64,000 bases of DNA from Leucobacter zeae (GTDB lineage: Bacteria > Actinomycetota > Actinomycetes > Actinomycetales > Microbacteriaceae), in the NCBI RefSeq assembly GCF_016758175.1, contig NZ_QYAB01000003.1, positions 62,001 through 126,000 of the forward strand, in the 5' to 3' direction. Shown in pieces: positions 1 through 10,711 of the stretch. Position numbers and translations under genes: made by a program. The first letter of the stretch is position 1, and each line of letters begins with the position of its first letter. A model generated the notes under the pieces. That model worked only from the letters and a program-made list of their open reading frames with translations. It ran no database searches and was not told the DNA's origin.

Positions 1-596
1 GCGATCACGAAGAGCGCGGCGGCCTCCATCTCGACCGCGACCACCCCGGCCCGCTGCCACATGCGGTGATCGATGCCGGTGATCACCTCGCTCGGGTAGA
101 ACATGTCGCCCGTGAGCACGATGCCGGAGTGCACCGCGAGCTCGGTCCGCGCCGCCGCGGCGCGCAGCGCCACGGCGAGCTCGGGCGTCGCGATGGCCGG
201 GAACTCGGTCGACACGAGCTGGTGGCTGACGCCATCGGCGCGCACGGCGCCGGTCGCGACGACGATCGCACCGTCGACGACGTCCGCCTGGATGCCGCCC
301 GCGGTGCCCGACCGGATGATGCGGGTCACTCCCCCGCGAGCGAGCTCCTCGAAGCAGACCGCCGCACCGGCCGCACCGACGCCGTGGGAGGCGACGGTCA
401 CGGGGACGCCGCGGTGGGTACCAGCGTAGACGTGGTACTCGCGGTTCGCCGCGAGCTGTCGCACGTCGTCGAGCCGCTCGGCGACGCGGGCCGCACGCCC
501 GGGGTCCCCGACGACGAGCGCGCGGTCGGAGAGGTCGGAGACGCGGGCGCGCAGCAGCGGGAGCTCGGCGTCGGCGGGGAGTCGGACGGGTGCCAT
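1..596 (-). CDS. Nucleoside phosphorylase (partial, C-terminus off the left edge)
   Basis: Phosphorolytic cleavage of a purine or pyrimidine nucleoside to base plus pentose-1-phosphate, in the cytoplasm. About 198 residues are present. The N-terminal phosphate-binding motif GDPGRA lies near residue 30, a mid-protein RSGTAGG is seen, and the family signature VEMEAAALF lies near the left edge. These are typical of the uridine phosphorylase/DeoD branch of the PNP_UDP superfamily. The ATG at 594-596 is the first start in frame. The gene lies 44 bases downstream of an MTA/SAH-deaminase-like amidohydrolase on the same strand, which suggests a nucleoside-salvage pair. Base specificity cannot be told from the part visible. 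Confidence 0.85.
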   Translation of the reverse strand, partial: MAPVRLPADAELPLLRARVSDLSDRALVVGDPGRAARVAERLDDVRQLAANREYHVYAGTHRGVPVTVASHGVGAAGAAVCFEELARGGVTRIIRSGTAGGIQADVVDGAIVVATGAVRADGVSHQLVSTEFPAIATPELAVALRAAAARTELAVHSGIVLTGDMFYPSEVITGIDHRMWQRAGVVAVEMEAAALFVI

Positions 597-640
597 GGAA
601 GTGCCTTTCGTTGGGGGTCTGCAGTCGGGATCCTACGGCG

Positions 641-1960
641 TCAGCCGCCTGCCGCCTCGCGCAGGCGGCTCGTCGCGGCGGCCGCTCGGGTGCGGATCTC
701 GCCGGCGTCGAGCGTCAGGTGCTCGCCGTCAGCGTAGAGGTGCCTGCCGCCGACGAACACGTGTCGCACATCGGCGCCCGTCGCCGCGAAGCCCAGGTGC
801 GAGACGAGGGTCGTCGCATCGAATCCGGCCGCGGACGAACCCGTAACGTCGAGCGCGATCACGTCGGCGAGGCGGCCGACCTCGAGCGCTCCGGCGTCGG
901 GGAACCCGATCGCCTCGGCGCCGCGGCGCGTGGCGATGTCGAGCACGTCGGCGGCGCGGACGATCGCCGCGTCCTGCCGCGCCCCGCGGTGCAGGATCGC
1001 ACCGGTCTTGATCTCCTCGAACAGGTCGAGCGTGTTGTTGCTCGCGACCGAGTCGGTGCCGAGCGAGACCCTGAGCCCCGCGGCCTGCCAGTCCGGGAGC
1101 GGCGCGATGCCGTTGCCGAGCTTCAGGTTCGAGACGGGGTTGTGGCTCACCGCCGTACCGGTGCGCGCGAAGAGCGCGATCTCGCCCTCCGTGAGGTGGA
1201 CGCAGTGCGCCGCGAGCACGTCGGCCTCGAACAGACCGAGTGCATCGAGGTGGTCGGCGGGAGTCGCGCCGTAGCGCTCGCGGATCTGCGCGACCTCTGC
1301 GGCCGACTCGGAGACGTGCGTGTGGATCGGGATTCCGTTCGCGCGCGCACGCTCCGCGATGCCGCGGAGGAACTCGGGCGGGCAGGTGTAGGGCGCGTGG
1401 GGACCGTAGGCGACGCGGATCCGGGGGTCGCCGGCGTAGCGCTCGGCGAGCTCCTCGGTGCGGTCGGTGACCTCCGCGCCGTTCCAGGGCGAGACGCCGG
1501 GGAACCCGACCGAGTCGGGTGCGAACGACGCGAGCGCGACCATCGCCCGCATGCCCGCCGATCGCACGAGCTCGATGAGCTGCGCGTCCCAGTGGTACAT
1601 GTCGGCGAACGCGGTCGTGCCCGTCTCGATCATCTCGACCATCGCGAGCTGCAGGCCGACGGCGACGTCCTCTGCGGTGAGGTGCTGCTCGAGCCCCTGC
1701 ACCGCGGCGAGCCACGGCATGAATCCGTCGTCGTCAGAGGCGCCGCGCAGCAGCGTCATCGCGGAGTGCGTGTGCCCGTTCACGAGGCCAGGCATCAGCA
1801 CGTGCCCGGGGAGTTCGTGATCCACGCGGCCTCCGGCGCGCGCCGGCCCCGCGTAGGTAATCCTCCCGCCGTCGGCCTCCGAAGCGAATGCGAGCTCGGC
1901 GTCGGCGATGGGCCCCTCCGGGGTCAGCATCGCGTCGGCGCGCAGTACGGTCTCGGTCAT
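641..1960 (-). CDS. Amidohydrolase, MTA/SAH deaminase-like (TRZ/ATZ family)
   Basis: Zinc-dependent deaminase of 439 residues. The metal site begins with NGHTH (His63, His65), followed by HTHVSES, AHCVHL and GTDSVASNN, the order found in 5-methylthioadenosine/S-adenosylhomocysteine deaminases and related chlorohydrolases. The start at 1960 is chosen because AAGGAGA lies just upstream; the frame stays open further upstream but enters the SDR gene region. It sits between an SDR gene (62 bases upstream) and a nucleoside phosphorylase (44 bases downstream). Deamination followed by phosphorolysis would be a plausible salvage route for adenosine-type compounds. The exact substrate (MTA, SAH, adenosine or another amino-heterocycle) is an inference. 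Confidence 0.82.
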   Translation of the reverse strand: MTETVLRADAMLTPEGPIADAELAFASEADGGRITYAGPARAGGRVDHELPGHVLMPGLVNGHTHSAMTLLRGASDDDGFMPWLAAVQGLEQHLTAEDVAVGLQLAMVEMIETGTTAFADMYHWDAQLIELVRSAGMRAMVALASFAPDSVGFPGVSPWNGAEVTDRTEELAERYAGDPRIRVAYGPHAPYTCPPEFLRGIAERARANGIPIHTHVSESAAEVAQIRERYGATPADHLDALGLFEADVLAAHCVHLTEGEIALFARTGTAVSHNPVSNLKLGNGIAPLPDWQAAGLRVSLGTDSVASNNTLDLFEEIKTGAILHRGARQDAAIVRAADVLDIATRRGAEAIGFPDAGALEVGRLADVIALDVTGSSAAGFDATTLVSHLGFAATGADVRHVFVGGRHLYADGEHLTLDAGEIRTRAAAATSRLREAAGG

Positions 1961-2022
1961 CGGCTCTCCTTCGGTTCGAATGGATCGGGGTCGGGGCGAC
2001 GCGGGCCGCCTCGGCGCCTCGG

Positions 2023-2847
2023 CTACCAGCCCGGCGTCGCGAGCATGCCGCCGTCGACCGCGAGGTCCTGGCCCGTGATGAATGCGGCCGCAGCGGAGGC
2101 GAGCAGCACGCAGGCTCCGCCGACGTCCTCCGCCGTCGCCAGCCTCCCGAGCGGGGCCCGCGAGACCCAGCTCGCCACGCCCTCGGGCCAGGCCTCGGCG
2201 AGGCCGGGGCGGTCGACGAGCCCCGGCGACACGGTGTTGACCCGGATCCCCTGCGGCCCGAGCTCGAGCGCCGCCGCACGCGCGTGCATGACGACGCCCG
2301 CCTTCGCCGCGGCGTAGTGGGCGTGGGCGATCGCCGGCCGGCTCGCCTCGATCGAGGCGATGTGCGTGATCCATCGGGATCCCGGGGCTGCTCCCCCGCC
2401 GTCAGTTCCGGTATCCCGCACGGCCATCGCGGCAGCGGCCTCGCGGGAGAGCTCGAAGACCGCGCCGAGGTTGGTGCCGAGCACCTCGTCCCAGTCCGCG
2501 CGGGTCGTCTCCGCGAGCGCGGAGAGCGGCTGGATTCCGGCGTTGTTCACGACGCCGTCGAGCCCGCCGAGGGCGTCGACGGCACGGGCGACGAGCGCGC
2601 CGGCAGCGCCGGCGGCCGAGAGATCCGCGCGCACGGGCGCGGCCGTCGCGCCGTGCGCCCGGAGCTCGGCGACGAGCGCGCTCGCGGCGGTCTCGGACGC
2701 TTCGGTCGCGCCACGGTAGTGCACGGCCACGGCCGCCCCCGCCGCCGCGAAGGCTCGGGCGATCCCGCCTCCGATGCCCCCGGACGCGCCGGTCACCAGC
2801 ACGCGCTGGCCCGTCAGGTCGGGGAGTCCGATCCACGATCCCGTCAT
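2023..2847 (-). CDS. SDR family NAD(P)-dependent oxidoreductase
   Basis: Classical short-chain dehydrogenase/reductase of 274 residues, probably cytoplasmic. It shows the cofactor motif TGASGGIG (about 19-26), NNAG at 101-104, and the catalytic triad as Ser165, Tyr178 and Lys182 (YAAAK). The C-terminus (FITGQDLAVDGGM) is the usual FabG-like ending. The start at 2847 has GGAGG about eight bases upstream, lying inside the end of uppS, which stops 4 bases before it, so the two are probably translated from one transcript. The substrate is unknown; the SDR fold does not reveal it. The adjacent amidohydrolase is on the same strand. Confidence 0.85.
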   Translation of the reverse strand: MTGSWIGLPDLTGQRVLVTGASGGIGGGIARAFAAAGAAVAVHYRGATEASETAASALVAELRAHGATAAPVRADLSAAGAAGALVARAVDALGGLDGVVNNAGIQPLSALAETTRADWDEVLGTNLGAVFELSREAAAAMAVRDTGTDGGGAAPGSRWITHIASIEASRPAIAHAHYAAAKAGVVMHARAAALELGPQGIRVNTVSPGLVDRPGLAEAWPEGVASWVSRAPLGRLATAEDVGGACVLLASAAAAFITGQDLAVDGGMLATPGW

Positions 2848-2851
2848 GCCC

Positions 2852-3640
2852 TCAGCCTCCCATGCGGCGGTGCCGCGTCGAATAATCGCGGAGCGCCCGC
2901 AGCAGATCGACCTCTCGCAGATCCGGATAGAGCGCCTCGACGAAGTAGAACTCGGAGTGCGCCGACTGCCAGATCATGAAGTCCGAGAGACGCTGCTCCC
3001 CCGAGGTGCGGATGACCAGGTCCGGATCCGCCTGGCCGCGCGTCCAGAGATGCTCGCCGATCATCTCGGGGGTGAGTCGCTCGGCGAGGGTGTCGATACT
3101 GCCGCCGCCCGCCCGGTGCTCAGCGATCACGCTGCGCACCGCCTCCGTGATCTCGCTGCGCCCGCCGTAGCCGACCGCGAGGTTGATGTGGAGGCCGTCA
3201 TGGTCGGCGGTCGCGGCCTCCGCTGCGGCGAGCGCGAGGGCGAGCTCTTCCGGGAGCCCCTCGCACGTGCCCACGTGCTTCACCCGCCAGCGCGGATTCT
3301 CCGCGAGCTGCGCCGCGAGAGTCGCGATGATCCCCGCGAGGTCGTCGAGCTCCTGCGGATCCCGTGCCCTCAGGTTGTCGGCAGAGAGGAGGTACAGGGT
3401 GACCGTGCCGACGCCGGCGTCCTCGCACCATCCGAGGAACTCGGGGATCTTCTGCGCCCCCGCCCGGTGCCCGAAGGCCGCGCGCTCCTGGAGGCGCATC
3501 TTCGCCCAGCGCCGGTTCCCGTCGACGATCACGGCGATGTGCCCCGGCACGCTCGCCGGGTCCAGCTCCCGGCGCAGGCGCCGCTGGTAGAGCCGGTAGA
3601 GCAGACCGGCCCTCGGGGGCGTCGACGACGGGGGCTTCAC
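2852..3640 (-). CDS. uppS: Isoprenyl transferase, short-chain Z-prenyl diphosphate synthase type
   Basis: Cis-prenyltransferase of 262 residues that condenses isopentenyl diphosphate onto an allylic primer for polyprenyl-phosphate carriers. Motifs: HIAVIVDGNRRWAK with the catalytic Asp40, GHRAGAQ, YLLSADNLR and the diphosphate-binding RTSGEQRLSDFMIWQ (211-225). An upstream ATG would extend into the divergent hlyIII gene; GTG at 3640 is preferred because a TACACT -10 box lies exactly six bases before it (leaderless pattern). Position next to divergent hlyIII matches the mycobacterial Rv1085c-Rv1086 pair, and Rv1086 makes Z,E-farnesyl diphosphate. A short-chain product is therefore more likely here than C55, though only assay would tell. 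Confidence 0.9.
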   Translation of the reverse strand: MKPPSSTPPRAGLLYRLYQRRLRRELDPASVPGHIAVIVDGNRRWAKMRLQERAAFGHRAGAQKIPEFLGWCEDAGVGTVTLYLLSADNLRARDPQELDDLAGIIATLAAQLAENPRWRVKHVGTCEGLPEELALALAAAEAATADHDGLHINLAVGYGGRSEITEAVRSVIAEHRAGGGSIDTLAERLTPEMIGEHLWTRGQADPDLVIRTSGEQRLSDFMIWQSAHSEFYFVEALYPDLREVDLLRALRDYSTRHRRMGG

Positions 3641-3646
3641 CCTCAG

Positions 3647-3652
3647 AGTGTA
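3647..3652 (-). promoter_or_regulatory. -10 box TACACT for uppS (leaderless)
   Basis: TACACT on the minus strand, followed by six bases and then GTG at 3640. The transcript would begin at or next to the start codon. Supports the GTG start over the longer frame. Confidence 0.55.
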
Positions 3653-3739
3653 TCGTCCGACGCGGCGTCGAGCCCCGCCGGCCCCCGCCCGCTCCCTGGG
3701 GATCCCCACATATATTCCTCTCGCGAACTGTGCTGAACA

Positions 3740-3745
3740 TACACT
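3740..3745 (+). promoter_or_regulatory. -10 box TACACT for hlyIII (leaderless)
   Basis: The same hexamer as in the divergent uppS promoter, seven bases before the ATG at 3753. No Shine-Dalgarno sequence lies before that ATG. Confidence 0.55.
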
Positions 3746-3752
3746 CGGTCGC

Positions 3753-4520
3753 ATGACCTCGCACGCGGCACCCGGGCGCGACGACGCCCCGAACGGTGCT
3801 CAGCACGACCCCCTGTCCCTGCCGCTCCTCGCAGATGCGCTCGACCACCCCGAGGATCAGCCCCGACCCGCGGACGCCGAGGCGAAGCCGCGCTGGCGCG
3901 GCTGGATCCACGCGGGCACCTTTCCGGTCGCGATCGCGGCGGGCATCGTGCTCATCTGCCTCGCGCACGGCCCGGTCGCGAAGTGGGCGTCTGCGGTGTA
4001 CATGCTCTCGAGCATGCTGCTCTTCGGCGTCTCGGCGCTCTACCACCGCTTCAATTGGAAGCCCGGCACGAAGCAGATGTTCCGCAGGCTCGACCATGCG
4101 AACATCTTCATCCTCATCGCGGGCACCTATACCCCGATCGCACTGCTTGCGCTCCCGCCGGGCAAGGGCGTCCTCCTGCTGGTGCTCGTCTGGATCGGGG
4201 CACTGCTCGGCATCGGGTTCCGCGTGTTCTGGGTGGGCGCACCGCGCTGGCTGTACGTGCCGCTCTACGTGCTGCTCGGGTGGGCGGCGGTGATGTTCCT
4301 CGTCGACATCTACCGCGCGAACCCGGCGACCATGGTGCTCGTGATCGTCGGCGGCCTGCTCTACACGCTCGGCTCGGTGGTCTACGGAGTCAAGCGGCCG
4401 AACCCGGTCCCGGGTGTGTTCGGGTTCCACGAGATCTTCCACGCGCTGACCGTCCTCGCCTTCCTCTGCCACTGGGCGGCCGTCCTGCTCATCGCACTCG
4501 ATCCGGTCTACCTGCGGTAG
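3753..4520 (+). CDS. Hemolysin III family (PAQR-type) integral membrane protein
   Basis: A 255-residue membrane protein with about seven transmembrane helices after a 50-residue polar N-terminus. It carries the family markers SALYHR, DHANIFILIAGTYTP and, near the C-terminus, HEIFHALTVLAFLCHW. The conserved Ser/His/Asp residues are the putative metal site of the PAQR/CREST hydrolase superfamily. Despite the name, bacterial members are mostly of unknown function and are linked to membrane homeostasis. The ATG at 3753 is chosen by its position seven bases after TACACT. It is divergent from uppS, as in mycobacteria. Confidence 0.88.
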   Translation: MTSHAAPGRDDAPNGAQHDPLSLPLLADALDHPEDQPRPADAEAKPRWRGWIHAGTFPVAIAAGIVLICLAHGPVAKWASAVYMLSSMLLFGVSALYHRFNWKPGTKQMFRRLDHANIFILIAGTYTPIALLALPPGKGVLLLVLVWIGALLGIGFRVFWVGAPRWLYVPLYVLLGWAAVMFLVDIYRANPATMVLVIVGGLLYTLGSVVYGVKRPNPVPGVFGFHEIFHALTVLAFLCHWAAVLLIALDPVYLR

Positions 4521-4586
4521 GTATCGAGCGTCACTCCGCGCACAGCTTCTGATTCCACCCAGGTGGTCCACATTCTCGGTTCCGAC

Positions 4587-4617
4587 TTGACACCGCACAG
4601 TGAGACGCCGGTAGCGT
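4587..4617 (+). promoter_or_regulatory. Probable sigma-70 promoter for the coiled-coil protein gene
   Basis: TTGACA at 4587-4592 and TAGCGT at 4612-4617 with a 19-base spacer, about 45 bases before the GTG at 4662. It has one of the few consensus -35 hexamers I noticed in the window. Confidence 0.45.
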
Positions 4618-4661
4618 CACTTGCACATCACTGGTGGAGCATCGAGAATCGAGGTGTGGAC

Positions 4662-5138
4662 GTGTCCCCCGAAGTCATCGGAACGCTCGTAGCGGTCTTC
4701 AGCGCCGTTGCGACGATCTTCGCCGGGCAGTGGGCGCTGCTGCGTCGTCTCGAGACACGACTCGATAGGCGATTCGACCAGATCGACGCACGATTCGAGC
4801 GGACCGACAGGCAGGTCGACGCACGATTCACCCAGACCGACAGGCAGGTCGACGCACGATTCACCCAGACCGACCAGAGGTTCGGCCAGGTCGACAAGCG
4901 ATTCGACCAGATCGACAACCGATTCGACCAGGTCGACGCACGATTCACCCAGGTCGACAAGCGATTCGACCAGATCGACAAGCGATTCGAGCAGGTCGAC
5001 CGGAGATTCGAGCAGGTCGGCCAGGAGCTCAAGGACGTGCGCGTCGACCTGGCGGGCCTCGCGTCGGATCTCACCGAGGTGAAGATCTCCGTCGCGCGGC
5101 TCGAGGGGCCCCGCCCGCAGCTCCTGCGCGTCCCCTGA
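4662..5138 (+). CDS. Membrane-anchored coiled-coil repeat protein, function unknown
   Basis: A 158-residue protein. Residues about 3-25 form one hydrophobic segment (VIGTLVAVFSAVATIFAGQW) and the rest is an uninterrupted, charged coiled coil. The repeats begin as 11-residue units of the form RFxxTDRQVDA and continue as 7-residue units of the form RFDQ(I/V)Dx, about a dozen units in all. The last 35 residues are a non-repetitive helix. The GTG at 4662 is preferred to the GTG at 4656 because GAGG lies seven bases upstream. The topology suggests a rod projecting from the membrane, probably oligomeric. Similar repeat proteins in bacteria and phages lack assigned functions, so I give none. Confidence 0.7.
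   Translation: MSPEVIGTLVAVFSAVATIFAGQWALLRRLETRLDRRFDQIDARFERTDRQVDARFTQTDRQVDARFTQTDQRFGQVDKRFDQIDNRFDQVDARFTQVDKRFDQIDKRFEQVDRRFEQVGQELKDVRVDLAGLASDLTEVKISVARLEGPRPQLLRVP
4770..5022 (+). repeat. In-frame 33-bp and 21-bp tandem repeats encoding the coiled coil
   Basis: Imperfect direct repeats inside the coiled-coil gene. The first units are 33 bp (11 codons) and the later ones 21 bp (7 codons), each beginning CGATTC. The near identity of neighbouring units suggests recent expansion by slippage or unequal exchange. Confidence 0.75.
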
Positions 5139-5171
5139 CCTCGGCGGCCACGGCTGAACGGGCGGAGCTCC

Positions 5172-5921
5172 TCACCCCAGCCCGAAGCGGTCGGCGGTCG
5201 ACTCGATCCACCGGTCGAGCATCTCTTCGCCGTGCCGGGCGAGATCCGGGCCGAGCTGCCCGAACACCTCGGCGCTGATGAACCCGATCAGCCCGGTCCA
5301 CGCCTCGACGGCGGCCGCGACGAGCTCAGGGGCTGCGGCAACGCCGAGTTCGGCAGCCCCGGATACCAGCTCGGCGGCGAGTCCTTCCGACGGCGGCGCC
5401 TGCAACGGACGCGTCCGGAGCACCGGGGGCCGCATCCCGGCCGGATCGGGTCCGCTCGCCCCCTCGCCCGCGCTCTGCGGCGAGCGCGACGCAGTGAGCA
5501 GCGCCAGGAACGCCGCCATCACCCGGGTCCCCGGCGCGGTGGTCTGTTCGGCCGGGGCGGCGTAGCCGGGCACGGGCGAGCCGTAAGCGAGCGCCCAGCG
5601 CTCGGGTTCGGAGACGGCCCAGGCGCGCATGCTGCGCGCCAGCGCCGCGAATCGCGCACGAGGCGCCGCATCCGGACGCTGCTCGGCGAGAGCGGCATCT
5701 GCGAGGTCGGTGTAGGCGTCGACGAGCAGCAGGGTCAGCAGCGCGTCCCGATTGGCGACGTGGCGGTAGATGGCCGACGACGCGACCCCGAGGCCTCGGG
5801 CGATCTCGCGCACCGACAGGCCCGCTGCACCGGTCTCGGCCAGCTGCGCGCGCCCGAGACGCAGGATGCCGGCGCGCATCTCAGCGCGGGCCTCCGCGTG
5901 CGTGCGCCGGGATCGTTCCAC
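5172..5921 (-). CDS. TetR/AcrR family transcriptional regulator
   Basis: A 249-residue regulator. The N-terminal helix-turn-helix (SVREIARGLGVASSAIYRHV, about 39-58) is typical of TetR proteins, and the C-terminal part resembles the TetR_C_13/WHG type. It starts at GTG 5921, six bases after CACACT. It is divergent from the epimerase gene at 6050, which is the most likely target along with itself. The 128-base gap contains no obvious perfect palindrome, so the operator is not assigned. The ligand is unknown. Confidence 0.85.
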   Translation of the reverse strand: MERSRRTHAEARAEMRAGILRLGRAQLAETGAAGLSVREIARGLGVASSAIYRHVANRDALLTLLLVDAYTDLADAALAEQRPDAAPRARFAALARSMRAWAVSEPERWALAYGSPVPGYAAPAEQTTAPGTRVMAAFLALLTASRSPQSAGEGASGPDPAGMRPPVLRTRPLQAPPSEGLAAELVSGAAELGVAAAPELVAAAVEAWTGLIGFISAEVFGQLGPDLARHGEEMLDRWIESTADRFGLG

Positions 5922-6049
5922 GCCCCCAGTGTGCCATCACGAGCACCCGGGTCGCAATTCAGTGAGCACTGCTCTTGAAATCTCCGCACCGTGCAGCTAG
6001 TGTCAGGAGTGGCATTTAGAGATCACTGATCACCATTTTTGGAGGCGGC

Positions 6050-6964
6050 ATGCAGTTTCTCATCACCGGCGCGGGACAGATCGGCGAACAGCTCGCGCTG
6101 GATCTGCACGCCGAGGGGCACGAGATCGTCGTCCTCCGCCGCCGAGCGGAGCCGGTGCGCGGGGCCGAGGTGCGCAGCGGGGACGCCGGCGATCGCGAGA
6201 CGCTCCGCTCGGCCGCGCGCGGCGCCGACGCGATCTTCCACTGCATCCATGCGGCGTACTCGGCGCGCGCGTGGCGTCGCGAGCTGCCGGAGCGGGAACT
6301 CGCGACCATGGACGTCGCCGCCGAGTCCGGGATCCCCGTGGTCTTCCCGGAGTCGGTGTACGCATTCGGGCACGGGGCGCAGGACCTCTCGGAGGGCAGC
6401 GCGATCGCCCCGGCATCGCCGCTGGGCCAGGTGAGAGCCGACCTGCTCGCAGCCCGCGCCGCCCACCCCGCGCGCACGGCGTCCGTCGTCGCCTCGGACC
6501 TCGTGGGGCCGACGGCCAGACCCGCGAGTGCGGTGATCCTGTCGACCGTGCTCGCATCCGCGGCGGCCGGGAGGCGCGCCCGCGTGCTCGGCGACCCCGA
6601 CGCACCGCACGCGGTCACCTATCTCCGGGACCTCACCCGCGCCATGGCGGCCGCGGTCCCGCTGGCCGCCGCCTCGGACGCGGTGCTCATCGCCCCGACG
6701 CCCCCGGCCCGCTCGCAACGGACGATGGCGGCGGACGCCGCCGCCGCCGTGGGTCGGGCTCCGGCCGGCGTGTCCGCGATCCCGAACGCCGTGCTCGCGG
6801 CCGCGGCACCGTTCTTGCCCGTCGTGCGCGAGCTCTTCCGCCAGCGCTATCTGTGGTCGGCACCGAGCGAACTGCGGGCCGGGCGGCTCACGACCGAGCT
6901 CGGGATCACCCCCACGCCATGGGACGACGTACTCGCCGAGTGGGCGTCGGGACTGCGGCGATGA
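6050..6964 (+). CDS. NAD-dependent epimerase/dehydratase family protein
   Basis: Extended SDR (NmrA/epimerase-like), 304 residues, cytoplasmic. The nucleotide-binding motif GAGQIG lies at 7-12. The mid-region has FPESVYAFG and the C-terminus follows the atypical-SDR pattern. The ATG at 6050 has a good GGAGG six to seven bases upstream. It is likely controlled by the divergent TetR regulator. The usual YxxxK site is not clear, so it may bind NAD(P)H without classical dehydrogenase activity. Substrate unknown. Confidence 0.78.
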   Translation: MQFLITGAGQIGEQLALDLHAEGHEIVVLRRRAEPVRGAEVRSGDAGDRETLRSAARGADAIFHCIHAAYSARAWRRELPERELATMDVAAESGIPVVFPESVYAFGHGAQDLSEGSAIAPASPLGQVRADLLAARAAHPARTASVVASDLVGPTARPASAVILSTVLASAAAGRRARVLGDPDAPHAVTYLRDLTRAMAAAVPLAAASDAVLIAPTPPARSQRTMAADAAAAVGRAPAGVSAIPNAVLAAAAPFLPVVRELFRQRYLWSAPSELRAGRLTTELGITPTPWDDVLAEWASGLRR

Positions 6965-6994
6965 CCGCCGTTCCGAGCTCGACGCGGTACGGGA

Positions 6995-9019
<2,025 letters not shown>

Positions 9020-9024
9020 GCGCG

Positions 9025-9342
9025 TCAGTTCCGCGGATCGGGATCGGCGCCTGCGGCGCGATCCTCGTCCGCTCCATCGGCGTCGGTCGCGGCGTCCCCG
9101 GTCGGCGTCGCCTCGGCCCGAGCGGCCTCCGCCTGCTCGGCCGCGATCTGCTCGCGCACCTCGTGCCGGTACTGATTGCGCCGCAACCGCGACACGAGCA
9201 GGAAGCCGAGCAGGATGACGCCCACGCCGAGCCCCGCGAATGCGAAGAACCCGCCGACGCCGGGCGACACCGACGTCGGATCGAACTCGGTGTCCTTCTC
9301 GGCGAGCAGCACGGCTGCGCTCACCACGGCCTGCACGATCAC
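9025..9342 (-). CDS. Small membrane protein downstream of mca (Rv1083-like position)
   Basis: A 105-residue protein with one clear transmembrane helix ([20 protein letters not shown]), preceded by a short outward segment and followed by a basic then acidic, Ala-rich tail. The GTG start overlaps the mca stop as GTGA, with GAGGAGG inside the end of mca, so translation is coupled. A small membrane gene follows mca in mycobacteria too (Rv1083). The function is unknown; the conserved coupling suggests a link with mycothiol detoxification or its membrane side. Confidence 0.72.
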   Translation of the reverse strand: MIVQAVVSAAVLLAEKDTEFDPTSVSPGVGGFFAFAGLGVGVILLGFLLVSRLRRNQYRHEVREQIAAEQAEAARAEATPTGDAATDADGADEDRAAGADPDPRN

Positions 9343-10205
9343 GCGCCCTCCTCGATTCCCTGGAACAGATCTGCTTCGAACTCGCTCGTCGCGACCCGCG
9401 ATGCCGCGAGGCGGTAGTCCTCGAACGGCCACGCCTCGCGCTGGAGCTCGTTCGGCCAGAAGAAGAACGAGCTGTCGGGCGGCACCTGGCTCGCGTGCGC
9501 TCGCAGCGCATCGTCGCGGCGCTCGAAGAAGCGCCCCACGTCGATCTTGGCGGTGCTGCGGTTCGGCCGGCGCGTCATCCATTCCCGCATCTCCTCGAAC
9601 TGGGCGATGAGCGGCGACGTGGGCTCGTGGTCGGCGAGCCACTGGAAGACGGTGTTCACTCGGTCGGCGTTGAAGATCTCCTCGTAGTAGAGCTTCTGCA
9701 TCGCCCACGGCGCTCCCGCCTCGGGGTACGCGTCGGCGTCGCCCGAGAGGTCCCACGCGCGCTTCGAGATCTCGTGGCAGCGGATGTGGTCGGGGTGCGG
9801 GTACCCGCCCTGCTCGTTGTAGGTGATCATCACGTGCGGCTTGAAATCGCGCACCACCCGCACGAGGGCCTCCGCCGAGACCTCCACCGGGATGTCGGCG
9901 AAGGATCCCACGGGCACCGCGACGCCCTCGTCGGGCAGCCCCGAGTCCTGGTATCCGAGCCAGCGGTGCTCGAAGCCGATGATCTCCTGCGCGCGGGCCA
10001 TCTCTTCGCGACGGAGCCCCGCGAGGTCGCGGCGGCTCTTCGGATCCCTGGCGACCAGCTCGTTGAGCACGTCGCCGCGCTCGCCGCCGGTGCAGCTCAC
10101 GATGAGCACCTCGACCCCTGCGTCGAGGTAGTGGGCGTAGGTGGCTGCACCCTTGCTCGATTCGTCGTCGGGGTGGGCGTGCACCGCGATCAGCCTGAGC
10201 GTCAT
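9339..10205 (-). CDS. mca: Mycothiol S-conjugate amidase
   Basis: Zinc amidase of the LmbE/PIG-L fold, 288 residues, the usual size for Mca. It cleaves mycothiol-xenobiotic conjugates to a mercapturic acid and GlcN-inositol. The metal site is seen as HPDDE (His11, Asp14) and PHPDH (His140). ATG at 10205 has AAAGGAAG upstream. Neighbours (DUF4307 and greA on one side, a small membrane gene on the other) reproduce the mycobacterial Rv1080c-Rv1083 order and orientation. MshB, the paralogue for mycothiol synthesis, is similar in sequence; context favours Mca. Confidence 0.88.
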   Translation of the reverse strand: MTLRLIAVHAHPDDESSKGAATYAHYLDAGVEVLIVSCTGGERGDVLNELVARDPKSRRDLAGLRREEMARAQEIIGFEHRWLGYQDSGLPDEGVAVPVGSFADIPVEVSAEALVRVVRDFKPHVMITYNEQGGYPHPDHIRCHEISKRAWDLSGDADAYPEAGAPWAMQKLYYEEIFNADRVNTVFQWLADHEPTSPLIAQFEEMREWMTRRPNRSTAKIDVGRFFERRDDALRAHASQVPPDSSFFFWPNELQREAWPFEDYRLAASRVATSEFEADLFQGIEEGA

Positions 10206-10291
10206 GCGCTTCCTTTCACACGTGCGTCCCGGACGATCCCGGTACGCTTGCAACAGTCGTCCAGTTTACCCAGCGCGCATCGGAGGATCCC

Positions 10292-10711
10292 GTGTCTCAG
10301 GCGGTTCCGCCCCGTCCAGAGGGCCAGTCGCTCGAGGAACGCTACGGATCAACCCGGAGGAGGCGCTTCGACCGGCGCTTCGCCTGGGCCGCCGTCGCCC
10401 TCCTGGTCGCCGCCGGGATCGCGTTCCTCGTCTTCAGCGGCTGGCAGGATCAGAACCGGGTGTCGCTGCAGGACATCGGGTATGCGGAGGTCGAGGAGAA
10501 CGTGCTCGACGTGAAGTTCGAGGTGCACGCACCGGCCGACACCCCGGTGGCGTGCGCCGTCGAGGCGCTGAACACGTCGAAGGCGACGATCGGCTGGAAG
10601 ATCGTCGAGGTCCCCGCGTCGGAACAGCGCGAGCACACGGTCACGACGCGGCTCGTCACGACGGGACCGGCGACCGCCGCGACGGCGCGCAGCTGTTGGG
10701 CCGTCGAGTAG
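10292..10711 (+). CDS. DUF4307 family membrane protein
   Basis: A 139-residue protein with a basic cytoplasmic N-terminus, one transmembrane helix (about residues 31-49) and an extracytoplasmic beta-rich domain with two cysteines (CAVEALN and near-terminal SCWAVE) that could pair. Length and pattern match the actinobacterial DUF4307 family, which sits between mca and greA in mycobacteria as it does here. GTG at 10292 has GGAGG seven bases upstream. It is divergent from mca. No function is known for the family. Confidence 0.8.
   Translation: MSQAVPPRPEGQSLEERYGSTRRRRFDRRFAWAAVALLVAAGIAFLVFSGWQDQNRVSLQDIGYAEVEENVLDVKFEVHAPADTPVACAVEALNTSKATIGWKIVEVPASEQREHTVTTRLVTTGPATAATARSCWAVE

Noticed and set aside
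2852-3754. Longer uppS start at an upstream ATG (3754)
   Set aside because: It would overlap the divergent hlyIII start and promoter, and the extra 38 residues are Arg/Gly-rich without family similarity; the -10 box position supports GTG 3640.
4770-5022. Possible CRISPR array
   Set aside because: Repeats are contiguous without unique spacers, in frame, and change unit length; no cas genes nearby.
4628-5074. Minus-strand repeat frame opposite the coiled-coil gene
   Set aside because: It is the antisense of the same repeats; promoter, start and hydrophobic anchor support only the plus-strand gene.
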